A DNA stretch of 20,637 bases from positions 1 through 20,637 of the forward strand of contig DGEI01000016.1 in NCBI GenBank assembly GCA_002385885.1. Reading direction: 5' to 3'. Made by a program: the position numbers and the translations under genes. Origin of the DNA: Firmicutes bacterium UBA3930. GTDB taxonomy: Bacteria > Bacillota > Clostridia > Caldicoprobacterales > Caldicoprobacteraceae. The notes below the pieces were generated by a model that saw nothing but the letters and a program-made list of their open reading frames with translations, ran no database searches and had not been told where the DNA came from. This document shows positions 13,719 to 20,637 of this stretch, piece by piece. The number at the start of each line of letters is the position of its first letter. Position 1 is the first letter of the stretch.

Positions 13719-14804
13719 TTATATTTCTGCCACAGAACCGTCCGGATTGAACAATGGCCTGTATTGAATATTCCTGTAGGGGTACTTATCCAGTTTGGAT
13801 TCATCAATTTCTATGCCAAGCCCTGGTTTTACAGGTGCCTGTATATAGCCATCCCTGGGTTTTAAGTCCATTGAATATATATCCTCATAATCATACAGTA
13901 ATCTTGAAAACTCAAGTATAGCAAAATTTTGCGTTGAAAGGGCAACCTGTATGCTGGCAGCCGTCGCTACAGGCCCGTTTGGATTGTGGGGAGCAAACCC
14001 GATATGATATACTTCGGCATATGAAGCGATCCTCCTTATTTCGCTGATACCGCCACAGTGGCAGATATCCGGCTGAACATAATCCACCAGCTGATTCTCT
14101 ATAAGCTCCCTGAAATCAAACCTGCTGAATAATCTTTCACCGGCTGCGAGAGGAACACCGCCTAAGTCTTCCCTCAGGCGTTTATACTCCATGGGATTTT
14201 CCGGGGGAATCGGTTCTTCAAAGAAAAACAGATTGTATTTAGCAGCGGTTTTTATCAGCTTTATAGCTGAGGCAGCAGGCATCCTGCCATGGTTATCCGC
14301 CATTAACAGTTTATCATCACCAATGGCCTTTCTTACCTGGCACAATGTTTCATCCAGCTTTTCCGGCGGCGCACCGGTTTTTACTCCTGCAAATCCCATC
14401 TCTACCCATTTCCCGGCTGTTTCAGGATTAGCAGCATGGGTATATGTTCTTACCTTATCGCGGACTAAACCGCCCATCAGCATATATGCAGGGACATTAT
14501 AATATTTACCTAACAAATCCCAAATAGCAATGTCTATGCCGCTTATGGCAGACATATAGATAAAGCCGCCTTTCCAAAACCCATGATGGTACATCTTTCT
14601 CCAAATTTTTTCCACATTGCGCGGATCTTCACCGATTACACTCCGTTCAGCCAGCAAATGAATACTGGCCTCTACAGCCTTTTCCTGGCCTTCAACGGAT
14701 GCTTCCCCCCATCCAACCAATCCATTATCTGTAGAAACCTTTACAAACAACCAGTTTTGTCTTAAAGCTTCGACCAAGTATGTTTTTACTTCAGTAATTT
14801 TCAC
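13719..14804 (-). CDS. Enolase-superfamily sugar-acid dehydratase, galactonate dehydratase-like (361 aa)
   Basis: It is predicted to dehydrate an aldonate to a 2-keto-3-deoxy-aldonate with Mg2+. It belongs to the mandelate racemase/muconate lactonizing group. The capping domain is about residues 1-120. The barrel carries the metal ligands Asp170, Glu196 (F-F-F-E-E-P) and Glu223 (A-G-E-R). His172 (A-D-N-H-G-R) and His273 (A-P-H-N-P-N-G-P) match the acid/base histidines of D-galactonate dehydratase, and Asp246 and Glu298 are also present. The length suits the DgoD-like group rather than the longer fuconate dehydratases, so the real substrate may be a galactonate or fuconate stereoisomer. The start is GTG at 14804, seven bases after GGGGT; the overlapping ATG is out of frame. 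It sits between the lactonase and the SDR, as in oxidative sugar pathways. Confidence 0.85.
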   Translation of the reverse strand: MKITEVKTYLVEALRQNWLFVKVSTDNGLVGWGEASVEGQEKAVEASIHLLAERSVIGEDPRNVEKIWRKMYHHGFWKGGFIYMSAISGIDIAIWDLLGKYYNVPAYMLMGGLVRDKVRTYTHAANPETAGKWVEMGFAGVKTGAPPEKLDETLCQVRKAIGDDKLLMADNHGRMPAASAIKLIKTAAKYNLFFFEEPIPPENPMEYKRLREDLGGVPLAAGERLFSRFDFRELIENQLVDYVQPDICHCGGISEIRRIASYAEVYHIGFAPHNPNGPVATAASIQVALSTQNFAILEFSRLLYDYEDIYSMDLKPRDGYIQAPVKPGLGIEIDESKLDKYPYRNIQYRPLFNPDGSVAEI

Positions 14805-14826
14805 ATGAACACCCCGCTTTCTTTCA

Positions 14827-15534
14827 TTATTTCAGAAGCATAGAAACATCATATTCTATTCCCTTTTCAGGCACAAATACATTTATATCCTTATCTAAAT
14901 TTTTAAGGGCATTAACAAAATTCCGGGGATTTTCAGTATTATGTTCAATCATGTCATAGTGCGTAGGAATTGCAAGCCTGGGTTTTACCATGCTGCATAA
15001 AACTGCCGCTTCGTAATAGCTCATATTGCCGAATTTGCCATTTATACATACACACATAATGTCAGGCTTATAATTCTTTATGCTCAGCAATCTCAAGTCG
15101 AAAAGCGTATCACCGCTGAAATACAGCGATAAGCCGTTACAGTCCACTACCGCGCCAATGCTGTCCCGATCATGATTTGCATATACTGCTGTTACCGTAA
15201 ATCCCCGCCGCTTTATACTGTCTCTTATATCAATTTCAATCCCTTCCACATGATTCCGGATTTCAGATTGATTCAGCATTTTGATGCATGACCTCGGCCC
15301 TATAAGAGCCTTTGGAATGACATAATCACGATAGGTTGTAATATCGAAATGATCCCAATGACTGTGAGTAGAAATTACAAAATCAACTTCCGTTTCTCCC
15401 TTGGGTATAACCGGATCATACAATCGGCGCGACCCGTCCGGCGGAACACCGCAGTATGGATCCACAGCAAACGAACCTTCCTTGGTTTTAATGATAAAAC
15501 CGGCCTGCCCAATCCACATCATTTTTAAATCCAT
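14827..15534 (-). CDS. Metallo-beta-lactamase-fold hydrolase, UlaG-like lactonase (235 aa)
   Basis: This is a soluble di-metal hydrolase. The signature T-H-S-H-W-D-H is at 56-62, with further ligands likely at His121, Asp142 (S-G-D-T) and His192 (P-T-H-Y-D). The opening W-I-G-Q-A-G-F and V-D-P-Y (24-27) resemble UlaG, the L-ascorbate-6-phosphate lactonase. UlaG is longer, so this is a compact relative. It ends 22 bases before the dehydratase start and probably opens the aldonolactone made by the SDR. GGGAGGCAGG upstream supports the ATG at 15534; a second Met at codon 5 is possible. The lactonase role rests on fold plus context. Confidence 0.75.
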   Translation of the reverse strand: MDLKMMWIGQAGFIIKTKEGSFAVDPYCGVPPDGSRRLYDPVIPKGETEVDFVISTHSHWDHFDITTYRDYVIPKALIGPRSCIKMLNQSEIRNHVEGIEIDIRDSIKRRGFTVTAVYANHDRDSIGAVVDCNGLSLYFSGDTLFDLRLLSIKNYKPDIMCVCINGKFGNMSYYEAAVLCSMVKPRLAIPTHYDMIEHNTENPRNFVNALKNLDKDINVFVPEKGIEYDVSMLLK

Positions 15535-15584
15535 AGATACCTGCCTCCCATAAACAAACTTAATTCAGTGAAAACAACAGAATG

Positions 15585-17522
15585 CTATTTGATGAGTTTT
15601 CTCGGATCAATACTGATTACATACGTTCCCGGCTTGATACCAGTGATTGGCCCCGCCTGGCGCCGCTCTTCGGTTACCACATTGCTAAAATAGTCCGTCT
15701 TTACCTTTTTATCGGGAACAACTTCGGGCAAATCATCCTTTACCGTTATTTCCATAGTCAAGTCTTCGCTATTGATGTTAATTTCTCCGCTAAAAGTGTA
15801 TCCATTCAGATCAAAGCCGCAGAATTCCCTCCATGTTTCGAGATCCAGACACATAGCAGGTTCGGGATACAATACCCTGAGATAACCGGGGGGCATATTC
15901 ATATAAACATTTCCATCAATTTCATTATGTTCGTTTGGAAGAATAATTGCCGCCTCACCACAGTTATAGAATATATTGTTGAAAAGCTTATTTTCCCGGG
16001 AAGTGCCGCCGCGTTTTGGTGCAATCCTGAATGCGACTACCTTTGCAAAGTAACCTGCTTTATGGCAGTTGCCAATCAGGTTATTAACTATCCTTAATCT
16101 GTCCGTGCCCTCCAGGTATATGCCGTAACCGTTCTTTATGTTTTGTTCGTAACCTTTCTTTATTATATATTCGGTTGTCTTATACCAACCGGCTGAACCG
16201 CGTTCCTCAGGCAATGCATTTTTATCATACCGTCCTTCAACATTCCATATGATATTATTATCTATTAAGTTCTCCGTATCCCTGGTACATTCAATAAAAA
16301 TGTGTTCTCTTGAGTCTATTCCGTCAATGAACAGGTTTGATGTTATCCTGCAGTTATCATTGCCTACATCCAACCACAGCGCATCGCAGCCATAACATTT
16401 TCTGAAAATATTTCTGCGTATCAGTGTGTTTTGTGCATTATGAAGCTTTATCCCTCCTGCTTCCCAGGACAGCTCCATACGCTGCCATCCGGTTCCTTCT
16501 ATAAGGTTATCTTCTATCAGCAGATTTGAAACGCCCATTCCCGCTATGCCGCATACACCAGCATCCTTGATTATATTGCGCCTTATAATCGTATATCCTA
16601 TTATCTGCCCCTCAACAGGTGTGTGATGCCAGCACTCGTTGCCGCAGTCAATTCCAACGGCATTTGACCAGTCAATGACACAGTCTTCAATAATCCAGTG
16701 ATGGCCTCTGCAGCATGATATTGCTCCGCGCTGCGGAACGGGAGCCCCCATTGCTGCATGAGCCATAGTCAGCCCTTTAACCCTTATATATGACAGGAAT
16801 GGTTTTTTTGGAGCAAAGCACTGTTCGCGGTTGGTGACTTCAATAATATGATTGGCAGGATCATCGTCATTTTCAAGCCGGATGTGTACCTTCTGTCCAT
16901 TGGCCTCAACCCAGTACGCATTTTCAGTTGTTGCAAGCATGTAATAGAGAGGTACCTGCCTCATTGGTTTGCCGTCAACGAAAACCATGCCCCTTCTGTT
17001 AAGATAGGTGGTCATATCCGTTTTGTCATATTCTATAAAAAAACGATCATGCATTATATTCACGGCGCAGAACGGATTATATCCCTTGAAATCTTCCGGG
17101 TTAAGCTCTATTTCCCATACCTTTACACCGGCGGGTTCTTCACTTTCCTGGAAGCCCCACTGAAGCCGCCATCCTACACTGGGTTTGAAATCATGAACTT
17201 CAACGGACGCTTTAATTATTACCTCTTCATCGTTGTATGCCTCATAGCTGATCATTCTTTCCGGGCTTTCCCCGCCCATTGCCGGCTGCACCGTTTCCCT
17301 GTAAACACCCCCGTGAATCAATACTCTTGTTCCCGGTGTCGCTGCCTGGGCAGCAGCATTAATTGTCTTAAACGGCCTGTCCTTTGAACCATCATTATCG
17401 TCAGATGCGTCAGGATGATTGCAGTCAACATGAAGTTCCCTTTCAAATTTTGGTTCCACTTCCCAGAATTCAAACATTTCACCATTGGGCAACTGAGCTG
17501 AAAGATCCTTGAAATCACTCAT
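15585..17522 (-). CDS. GH120-like right-handed beta-helix glycoside hydrolase, copy 2 (645 aa)
   Basis: A close paralog of copy 1 at 5731-7644, with the same beta-helix fold and predicted catalytic Asp385 (L-W-L-D) and Glu411 (I-F-I-E). There is no signal peptide. The start at 17522 is chosen for the GGGGTGA (complement of 17528-17534) five bases upstream; the open frame extends 20 codons further without a ribosome site. The 5' 300 bases are almost identical to copy 1, but residues 121-133 differ sharply. The protein also has an 8-residue insertion at about 453-460 (K-K-G-Y-E-Q), which repeats the following I-K-N-G-Y. It follows the kinase gene, with a cre-like site in the gap. Confidence 0.75.
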   Translation of the reverse strand: MSDFKDLSAQLPNGEMFEFWEVEPKFERELHVDCNHPDASDDNDGSKDRPFKTINAAAQAATPGTRVLIHGGVYRETVQPAMGGESPERMISYEAYNDEEVIIKASVEVHDFKPSVGWRLQWGFQESEEPAGVKVWEIELNPEDFKGYNPFCAVNIMHDRFFIEYDKTDMTTYLNRRGMVFVDGKPMRQVPLYYMLATTENAYWVEANGQKVHIRLENDDDPANHIIEVTNREQCFAPKKPFLSYIRVKGLTMAHAAMGAPVPQRGAISCCRGHHWIIEDCVIDWSNAVGIDCGNECWHHTPVEGQIIGYTIIRRNIIKDAGVCGIAGMGVSNLLIEDNLIEGTGWQRMELSWEAGGIKLHNAQNTLIRRNIFRKCYGCDALWLDVGNDNCRITSNLFIDGIDSREHIFIECTRDTENLIDNNIIWNVEGRYDKNALPEERGSAGWYKTTEYIIKKGYEQNIKNGYGIYLEGTDRLRIVNNLIGNCHKAGYFAKVVAFRIAPKRGGTSRENKLFNNIFYNCGEAAIILPNEHNEIDGNVYMNMPPGYLRVLYPEPAMCLDLETWREFCGFDLNGYTFSGEININSEDLTMEITVKDDLPEVVPDKKVKTDYFSNVVTEERRQAGPITGIKPGTYVISIDPRKLIK

Positions 17523-17559
17523 TGGTTTCACCCCGTTCATTATTTTTATTTTATACACT

Positions 17560-17574
17560 TTGCAAACGCAATCA
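17560..17574 (+). promoter_or_regulatory. cre-like site (CcpA catabolite repression)
   Basis: TTGCAAACGCAATCA fits the relaxed Gram-positive cre consensus WTGNAANCGNWNNCW at every fixed position. It lies in the 67-base gap between the kinase stop and the start of GH120-like copy 2. Bound CcpA here could act as a roadblock, lowering the downstream glycosidase genes when preferred sugars are present. Its core TTGCnnnnGCAA could also be a site for the local LacI-family protein. Confidence 0.5.
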
Positions 17575-17589
17575 TAAAACACGTAAAGC

Positions 17590-18903
17590 CTATTTCAGTT
17601 GATTCATTGCCAGAACAGCATTTCCATACAGATGACAGTCGTAAATGACTTCGAAATCATATCCCTTTAATACTTTTTTCTTAAGGCCAATAAAAGCTTC
17701 ATCTACCATACCGCCGGTCAGTTTAATAATATTGTTCAGTTCAAGAAAAGAGCCTGAAATTTCTATAACAGTTATTATCGGTTTGTGAATTCCAACAAGA
17801 ATTGATACCAAAAGATCTTCCCTGGTGCTGTCAAGGGTAAGACCGGTAAAAGCCCCCGTCCTCTGCATAAGGCTTTGGCGATCCCCGGCAATATATGGGG
17901 CAAACCGTACTTTTGTGCCGTAATACTGCCGGATAGCCGCTGGCAGCGCTTCCCGGTAAAATGTTGTCTCATCCATTTCCTTATAGAATTCTCTTCGGAA
18001 CCAGTCGATTACCAATCCACTGGCAGTAATGGCAAATATCTGCCATAAACCATCTGCTGCCGCTCTTCGCAAATAGTATTTATCATTAACAACCGCCTTA
18101 TCTGTCAGAATTGATATCATTTCACTGCTGCCTGAAACAATTAACATGTCACCTGCCTTTGTATTGCCGGCACCCGCCTGAGCAGCAGCCGCATCATTGG
18201 TACCAACGGCAACGGGAATACCCTCGCGAAGACCTGTCAATTGGGCAGCCTTTCTCGTAAGATGTCCTGCAATGACACCCGGTTTTACAATATCGGGCAG
18301 TTTCTGTTCCGGTATACCAACTGTTTTGCATATTGTATCAGACCATCCGCTGCCTTCAATCGTTTCAAACAGGCCGGTCATAGAGGCATTTACCGGATCT
18401 GTAACCCATATTCCGGTTAATAAATGATATACATATGTGTTAAAATGTCCAATCTTGTATGCTTTATTAAATAACGAAGGTTCATTCTCCTTAAGCCATA
18501 ACATGGAAGTAACCGAAGCTCCGCCGATAAATGGTTTGATACCTGTAATATTTTGAAATTCTGTAACCCCTATTTCTCTTGAAATATACTTCATCTGCTT
18601 TTTGCTTCTCCGGTCCAGGTGGGTTATAATCGGGTAAAGCGCTTCCCCCTCCCGATCCATAATTACAACTGACGGCGAAAATGTATCAAATACAACAATT
18701 TCGACTTTCTCCAGGTAATCTGATAAATTTTTCAGTCCTTCTGCCATAGCTGCAATTACATCTTCTATATCCAGCTCTACCCAATTGTGATTGTATACCC
18801 TGTACCGGTATTCGGCTTTAGCCGTTTTTATTAATTCCAAGTCCCGTGTCAATATACCCATCTTTATTGAAGTAGTACCGAAATCCATTGATAGCAGATA
18901 CAT
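17590..18903 (-). CDS. FGGY-family carbohydrate kinase (437 aa)
   Basis: This is an ATP-dependent sugar kinase. The N-terminal phosphate loop M-D-F-G-T-T is at 6-11. H-L-D-R-R-S (95-100) stands where family members carry the substrate-binding W-x-D-x-R, and the catalytic base is probably Asp237 in V-G-T-N-D-A-A-A. The second ATPase half has S-G-S-S-E (257-261) and the L-T-G-G-M adenosine motif near the C-terminus. At 437 residues it is shorter than most FGGY kinases (about 480-520). GGAAGGGA six bases upstream fixes the ATG at 18903. It follows the aldolase and HAD genes, so its product may be the aldolase substrate. Xylulose, fuculose-like ketoses and keto-deoxy acids are all possible substrates. 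Confidence 0.85.
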   Translation of the reverse strand: MYLLSMDFGTTSIKMGILTRDLELIKTAKAEYRYRVYNHNWVELDIEDVIAAMAEGLKNLSDYLEKVEIVVFDTFSPSVVIMDREGEALYPIITHLDRRSKKQMKYISREIGVTEFQNITGIKPFIGGASVTSMLWLKENEPSLFNKAYKIGHFNTYVYHLLTGIWVTDPVNASMTGLFETIEGSGWSDTICKTVGIPEQKLPDIVKPGVIAGHLTRKAAQLTGLREGIPVAVGTNDAAAAQAGAGNTKAGDMLIVSGSSEMISILTDKAVVNDKYYLRRAAADGLWQIFAITASGLVIDWFRREFYKEMDETTFYREALPAAIRQYYGTKVRFAPYIAGDRQSLMQRTGAFTGLTLDSTREDLLVSILVGIHKPIITVIEISGSFLELNNIIKLTGGMVDEAFIGLKKKVLKGYDFEVIYDCHLYGNAVLAMNQLK

Positions 18904-18968
18904 ATAAAATCCCTTCCTAACCTTTACAGGAAAAATTCAAAATAATACTGCATAGTCATATATATGGA

Positions 18969-19733
18969 TTATTTTACTATCTTATTTAAGTCATCAATTG
19001 TAATGTATTTAACTTCCCTGTCTAAAGAGAGACTGGCCTTTATCACTTCTATTTCAGTCAATTGCGGATCACCTAAACTGGAAACGACAATATCGGCTTC
19101 TGAAAAATCCTCTTCATGGGAATAAAAACTGGGGGTAACTATACAGTACATCCCTGCAGCTTTAGCTGCCTTAAGGCCGTTTTCCGTGTCTTCCACCACT
19201 ATGCATTCATTCCCTTCAAGGTTAAACCTCTCTTTGACCAGCTCGTAAATATCAGGATGCGGTTTTTTCCTTTTCACAATATCTCCTGCCAGTATTCCAT
19301 GAAACTTCTCAAGCCTTTGTTCACCCATCAGGGCTTTGACCAATGATTTTACGCTTTTCTCGTTGGAGGTTGAGCATATTGCCAGGATTAAACCTTTCTC
19401 ATATGCTTCGTCAAAAATCCTGTTTATCCCGGGCCTTACAGGCATTTCTCCTTTAGCAGCCATTTCCATAAATATCTCTGTCTTGCGCTTATGCAGCTTT
19501 AGCACCAATTCGTCCGGATCTTCACCCGAATCAAGGAGTTCAGGATGGTTCTGAAAGTAATTCTTCATCCTCTCTTTGCCCCCTGATATCTTTACCAGCC
19601 TGCCGTATTCTTCAACATCCCATTCTGCATCTATCCCAAACTCTTTGAAGGTTTTATTAAAAGCGACTCTATGCCCGTCCCTTTCCGTTTCAGCTATTAC
19701 TCCATCACAATCAAATATCAAAGCTTTCAGCAT
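18969..19733 (-). CDS. HAD-superfamily hydrolase/mutase, CbbY/beta-phosphoglucomutase-like (254 aa)
   Basis: The HAD motif I reads F-D-C-D-G-V (7-12) with nucleophile Asp8 and acid/base Asp10. Motif II is in the I-C-S-T-S-N segment, motif III is the K of K-K-P-H-P-D, and V-E-D-T-E-N-G carries the Mg ligands. A helical cap follows motif I (about residues 17-90), typical of CbbY-type sugar-phosphate phosphatases and phosphoglucomutases. Its start is six bases beyond the aldolase stop, so the two are translationally coupled. It may dephosphorylate or isomerise a pathway phosphate, or clear a dead-end sugar phosphate. The exact substrate is unknown. Confidence 0.82.
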   Translation of the reverse strand: MLKALIFDCDGVIAETERDGHRVAFNKTFKEFGIDAEWDVEEYGRLVKISGGKERMKNYFQNHPELLDSGEDPDELVLKLHKRKTEIFMEMAAKGEMPVRPGINRIFDEAYEKGLILAICSTSNEKSVKSLVKALMGEQRLEKFHGILAGDIVKRKKPHPDIYELVKERFNLEGNECIVVEDTENGLKAAKAAGMYCIVTPSFYSHEEDFSEADIVVSSLGDPQLTEIEVIKASLSLDREVKYITIDDLNKIVK

Positions 19734-19739
19734 AACGCA

Positions 19740-20606
19740 TTACACCCCTTTTTCAGTTTTTTCTGCACTGCCAAACACATTTATATATGACGTTATAAGA
19801 TTTTCTATTCCCTTTTCCATATGAGCCAGTACCTTTAAAGGTTCATATTCACCTGGATTCTCTTTATAAAAAGCTTCTATTGATGTTCTAAAGACATGCT
19901 TTAAATCCGTTGATATGTTTATTTTGCAAGCACCATTTTCTATACATTTTTTGAACATCTCTTCAGTCAGGCCAGTACCTCCGTGAATTGCTATGGGGAT
20001 ATTTGTCCTTTCGGCAATATTTTTCAACAGGTCAAAATTGAGATTTGGCTTCTTTTTATATAACCCATGAGCAGTTCCGATTGCGGGAGCAAGCACATCT
20101 ATACCTGTTGCTTCAATATATCTGACACAGCTTTCAGGATCAGCCAGATAGCTTTCATCTTCATCAACAAATATATCATCCTCCACACCTACAATAGCTC
20201 CCAGCTCACCTTCCACCGTTACGTTATATTTTTTCGCCATATCAACAACCTCGCGGGTTATCCGGACATTCTCTTCGAACGGCGACAGGGAAGCGTCAAT
20301 CATAACGGAACTCCAGCCGGCCTCTATGCACCTCCGGATAACCTCCAAATCTTTGCAGTGATCCAAATGCAGCGCTACGGGAACTTCAGCGTTATCGGCC
20401 AGATGTTTCACCCAATTTACTATTGGGGTATAGCCATAATAATTAACCGTTTTAACCGAAGTCTGAATTATTACCGGTGAATTTCCCCGCTCTGCAGCCT
20501 GAATTACGGCCCGTACAGTGGAGTAATCCACTATATTAAAAGCCCCGACTGCATAATTCCCTTCCTTTGCCTTCAGAAGTATTTCCTTAACATTTACATA
20601 TGCCAT
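19740..20606 (-). CDS. Class II ketose-bisphosphate-type aldolase (288 aa)
   Basis: This is a zinc-dependent aldolase of the FbaA/GatY/KbaY family, which cleaves ketose phosphates to dihydroxyacetone phosphate and an aldehyde. L-H-L-D-H (79-83) gives the catalytic Asp82 and zinc ligand His83. V-E-G-E-L-G (131-136) includes Glu134. The other zinc ligands are His180 (G-T-A-H-G) and His208 (I-H-G-G-T-G), and K-I-N-I-S-T-D (228-234) binds phosphate. The length is typical. The ATG at 20606 follows GGAGGGTG about ten bases upstream. It is the first gene of the cluster inside the window; the promoter, and possibly further genes, lie beyond 20637. With the kinase two genes downstream it suggests a phosphorylate-then-split step for the sugar. 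Confidence 0.88.
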   Translation of the reverse strand: MAYVNVKEILLKAKEGNYAVGAFNIVDYSTVRAVIQAAERGNSPVIIQTSVKTVNYYGYTPIVNWVKHLADNAEVPVALHLDHCKDLEVIRRCIEAGWSSVMIDASLSPFEENVRITREVVDMAKKYNVTVEGELGAIVGVEDDIFVDEDESYLADPESCVRYIEATGIDVLAPAIGTAHGLYKKKPNLNFDLLKNIAERTNIPIAIHGGTGLTEEMFKKCIENGACKINISTDLKHVFRTSIEAFYKENPGEYEPLKVLAHMEKGIENLITSYINVFGSAEKTEKGV

Positions 20607-20637
20607 AGTAAAATAACACCCTCCATGTTCTTATATT

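Noticed and set aside
15582..16097. Plus-strand open frame of 171 codons within GH120-like copy 2
   Set aside because: Antisense shadow of a well-supported gene, with no ribosome site or recognisable domain.
1..20637. CRISPR array, tRNA or rRNA genes
   Set aside because: No regularly spaced repeats, tRNA-like cloverleaf sequences or rRNA segments were noticed on either strand.

Overview
The window looks like an AT-rich chromosomal segment from a Gram-positive Bacillota, most probably a plant-fibre-degrading member of the Clostridia. The evidence is strong GGAGG-type ribosome sites, TTGACA/TATAAT promoters, LacI-type regulation, a CcpA-like cre match, and a remnant of a Big_4/FIMAH-type exported protein. 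The genus cannot be fixed from the sequence alone.

Layout. Bases 1-1110 are a worn left flank. They hold the first six codons of a leftward gene that runs off the edge (its leader resembles those of insertion-sequence transposases), a 14-bp inverted repeat, and a broken leftward gene remnant (Ig-like Big_4 fragment plus a FIMAH-like C-terminus). From 1114 a consensus promoter with an 18-bp operator-like palindrome drives a rightward pair: an MFS transporter (1296-2498) and a tandem alpha/beta-hydrolase esterase (2563-4254). A leftward LacI-family regulator (4272-5315) meets them tail to tail and has its own promoter at 5492-5520.

The rest (5731-20606) is a leftward cluster of ten genes. In transcription order they are: class II aldolase, HAD hydrolase/mutase, FGGY sugar kinase, GH120-like beta-helix hydrolase, UlaG-like metallo-lactonase, enolase-superfamily sugar-acid dehydratase, SDR dehydrogenase, second GH120-like hydrolase (divergent), GH95 alpha-L-fucosidase/galactosidase, and third GH120-like hydrolase. 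Two tandem hairpin terminators (5631-5667 and 5558-5580) close it just before the lacI promoter. Internal control points are a cre match at 17560-17574, a long hairpin at 10607-10680, and a promoter region at 7967-8023.

How it fits together (inference). No enzyme has a signal peptide, so imported oligosaccharides are probably cut in the cytoplasm. GH95 would remove terminal alpha-L-fucose or L-galactose, the GH120-like enzymes would remove beta-xylose-type residues, and the esterase would remove an acyl group. The released sugar could be oxidised by the SDR, its lactone opened by the MBL enzyme and the aldonate dehydrated by the enolase-superfamily enzyme. The kinase, aldolase and HAD enzyme would finish the route. 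This combination suits decorated xylan side chains (L-galactosyl/fucosyl-xylosyl-feruloyl-arabinose) but is not proved by sequence. The two outer GH120-like genes share a 297-bp block differing at only five positions, which points to recent recombination between paralogs.
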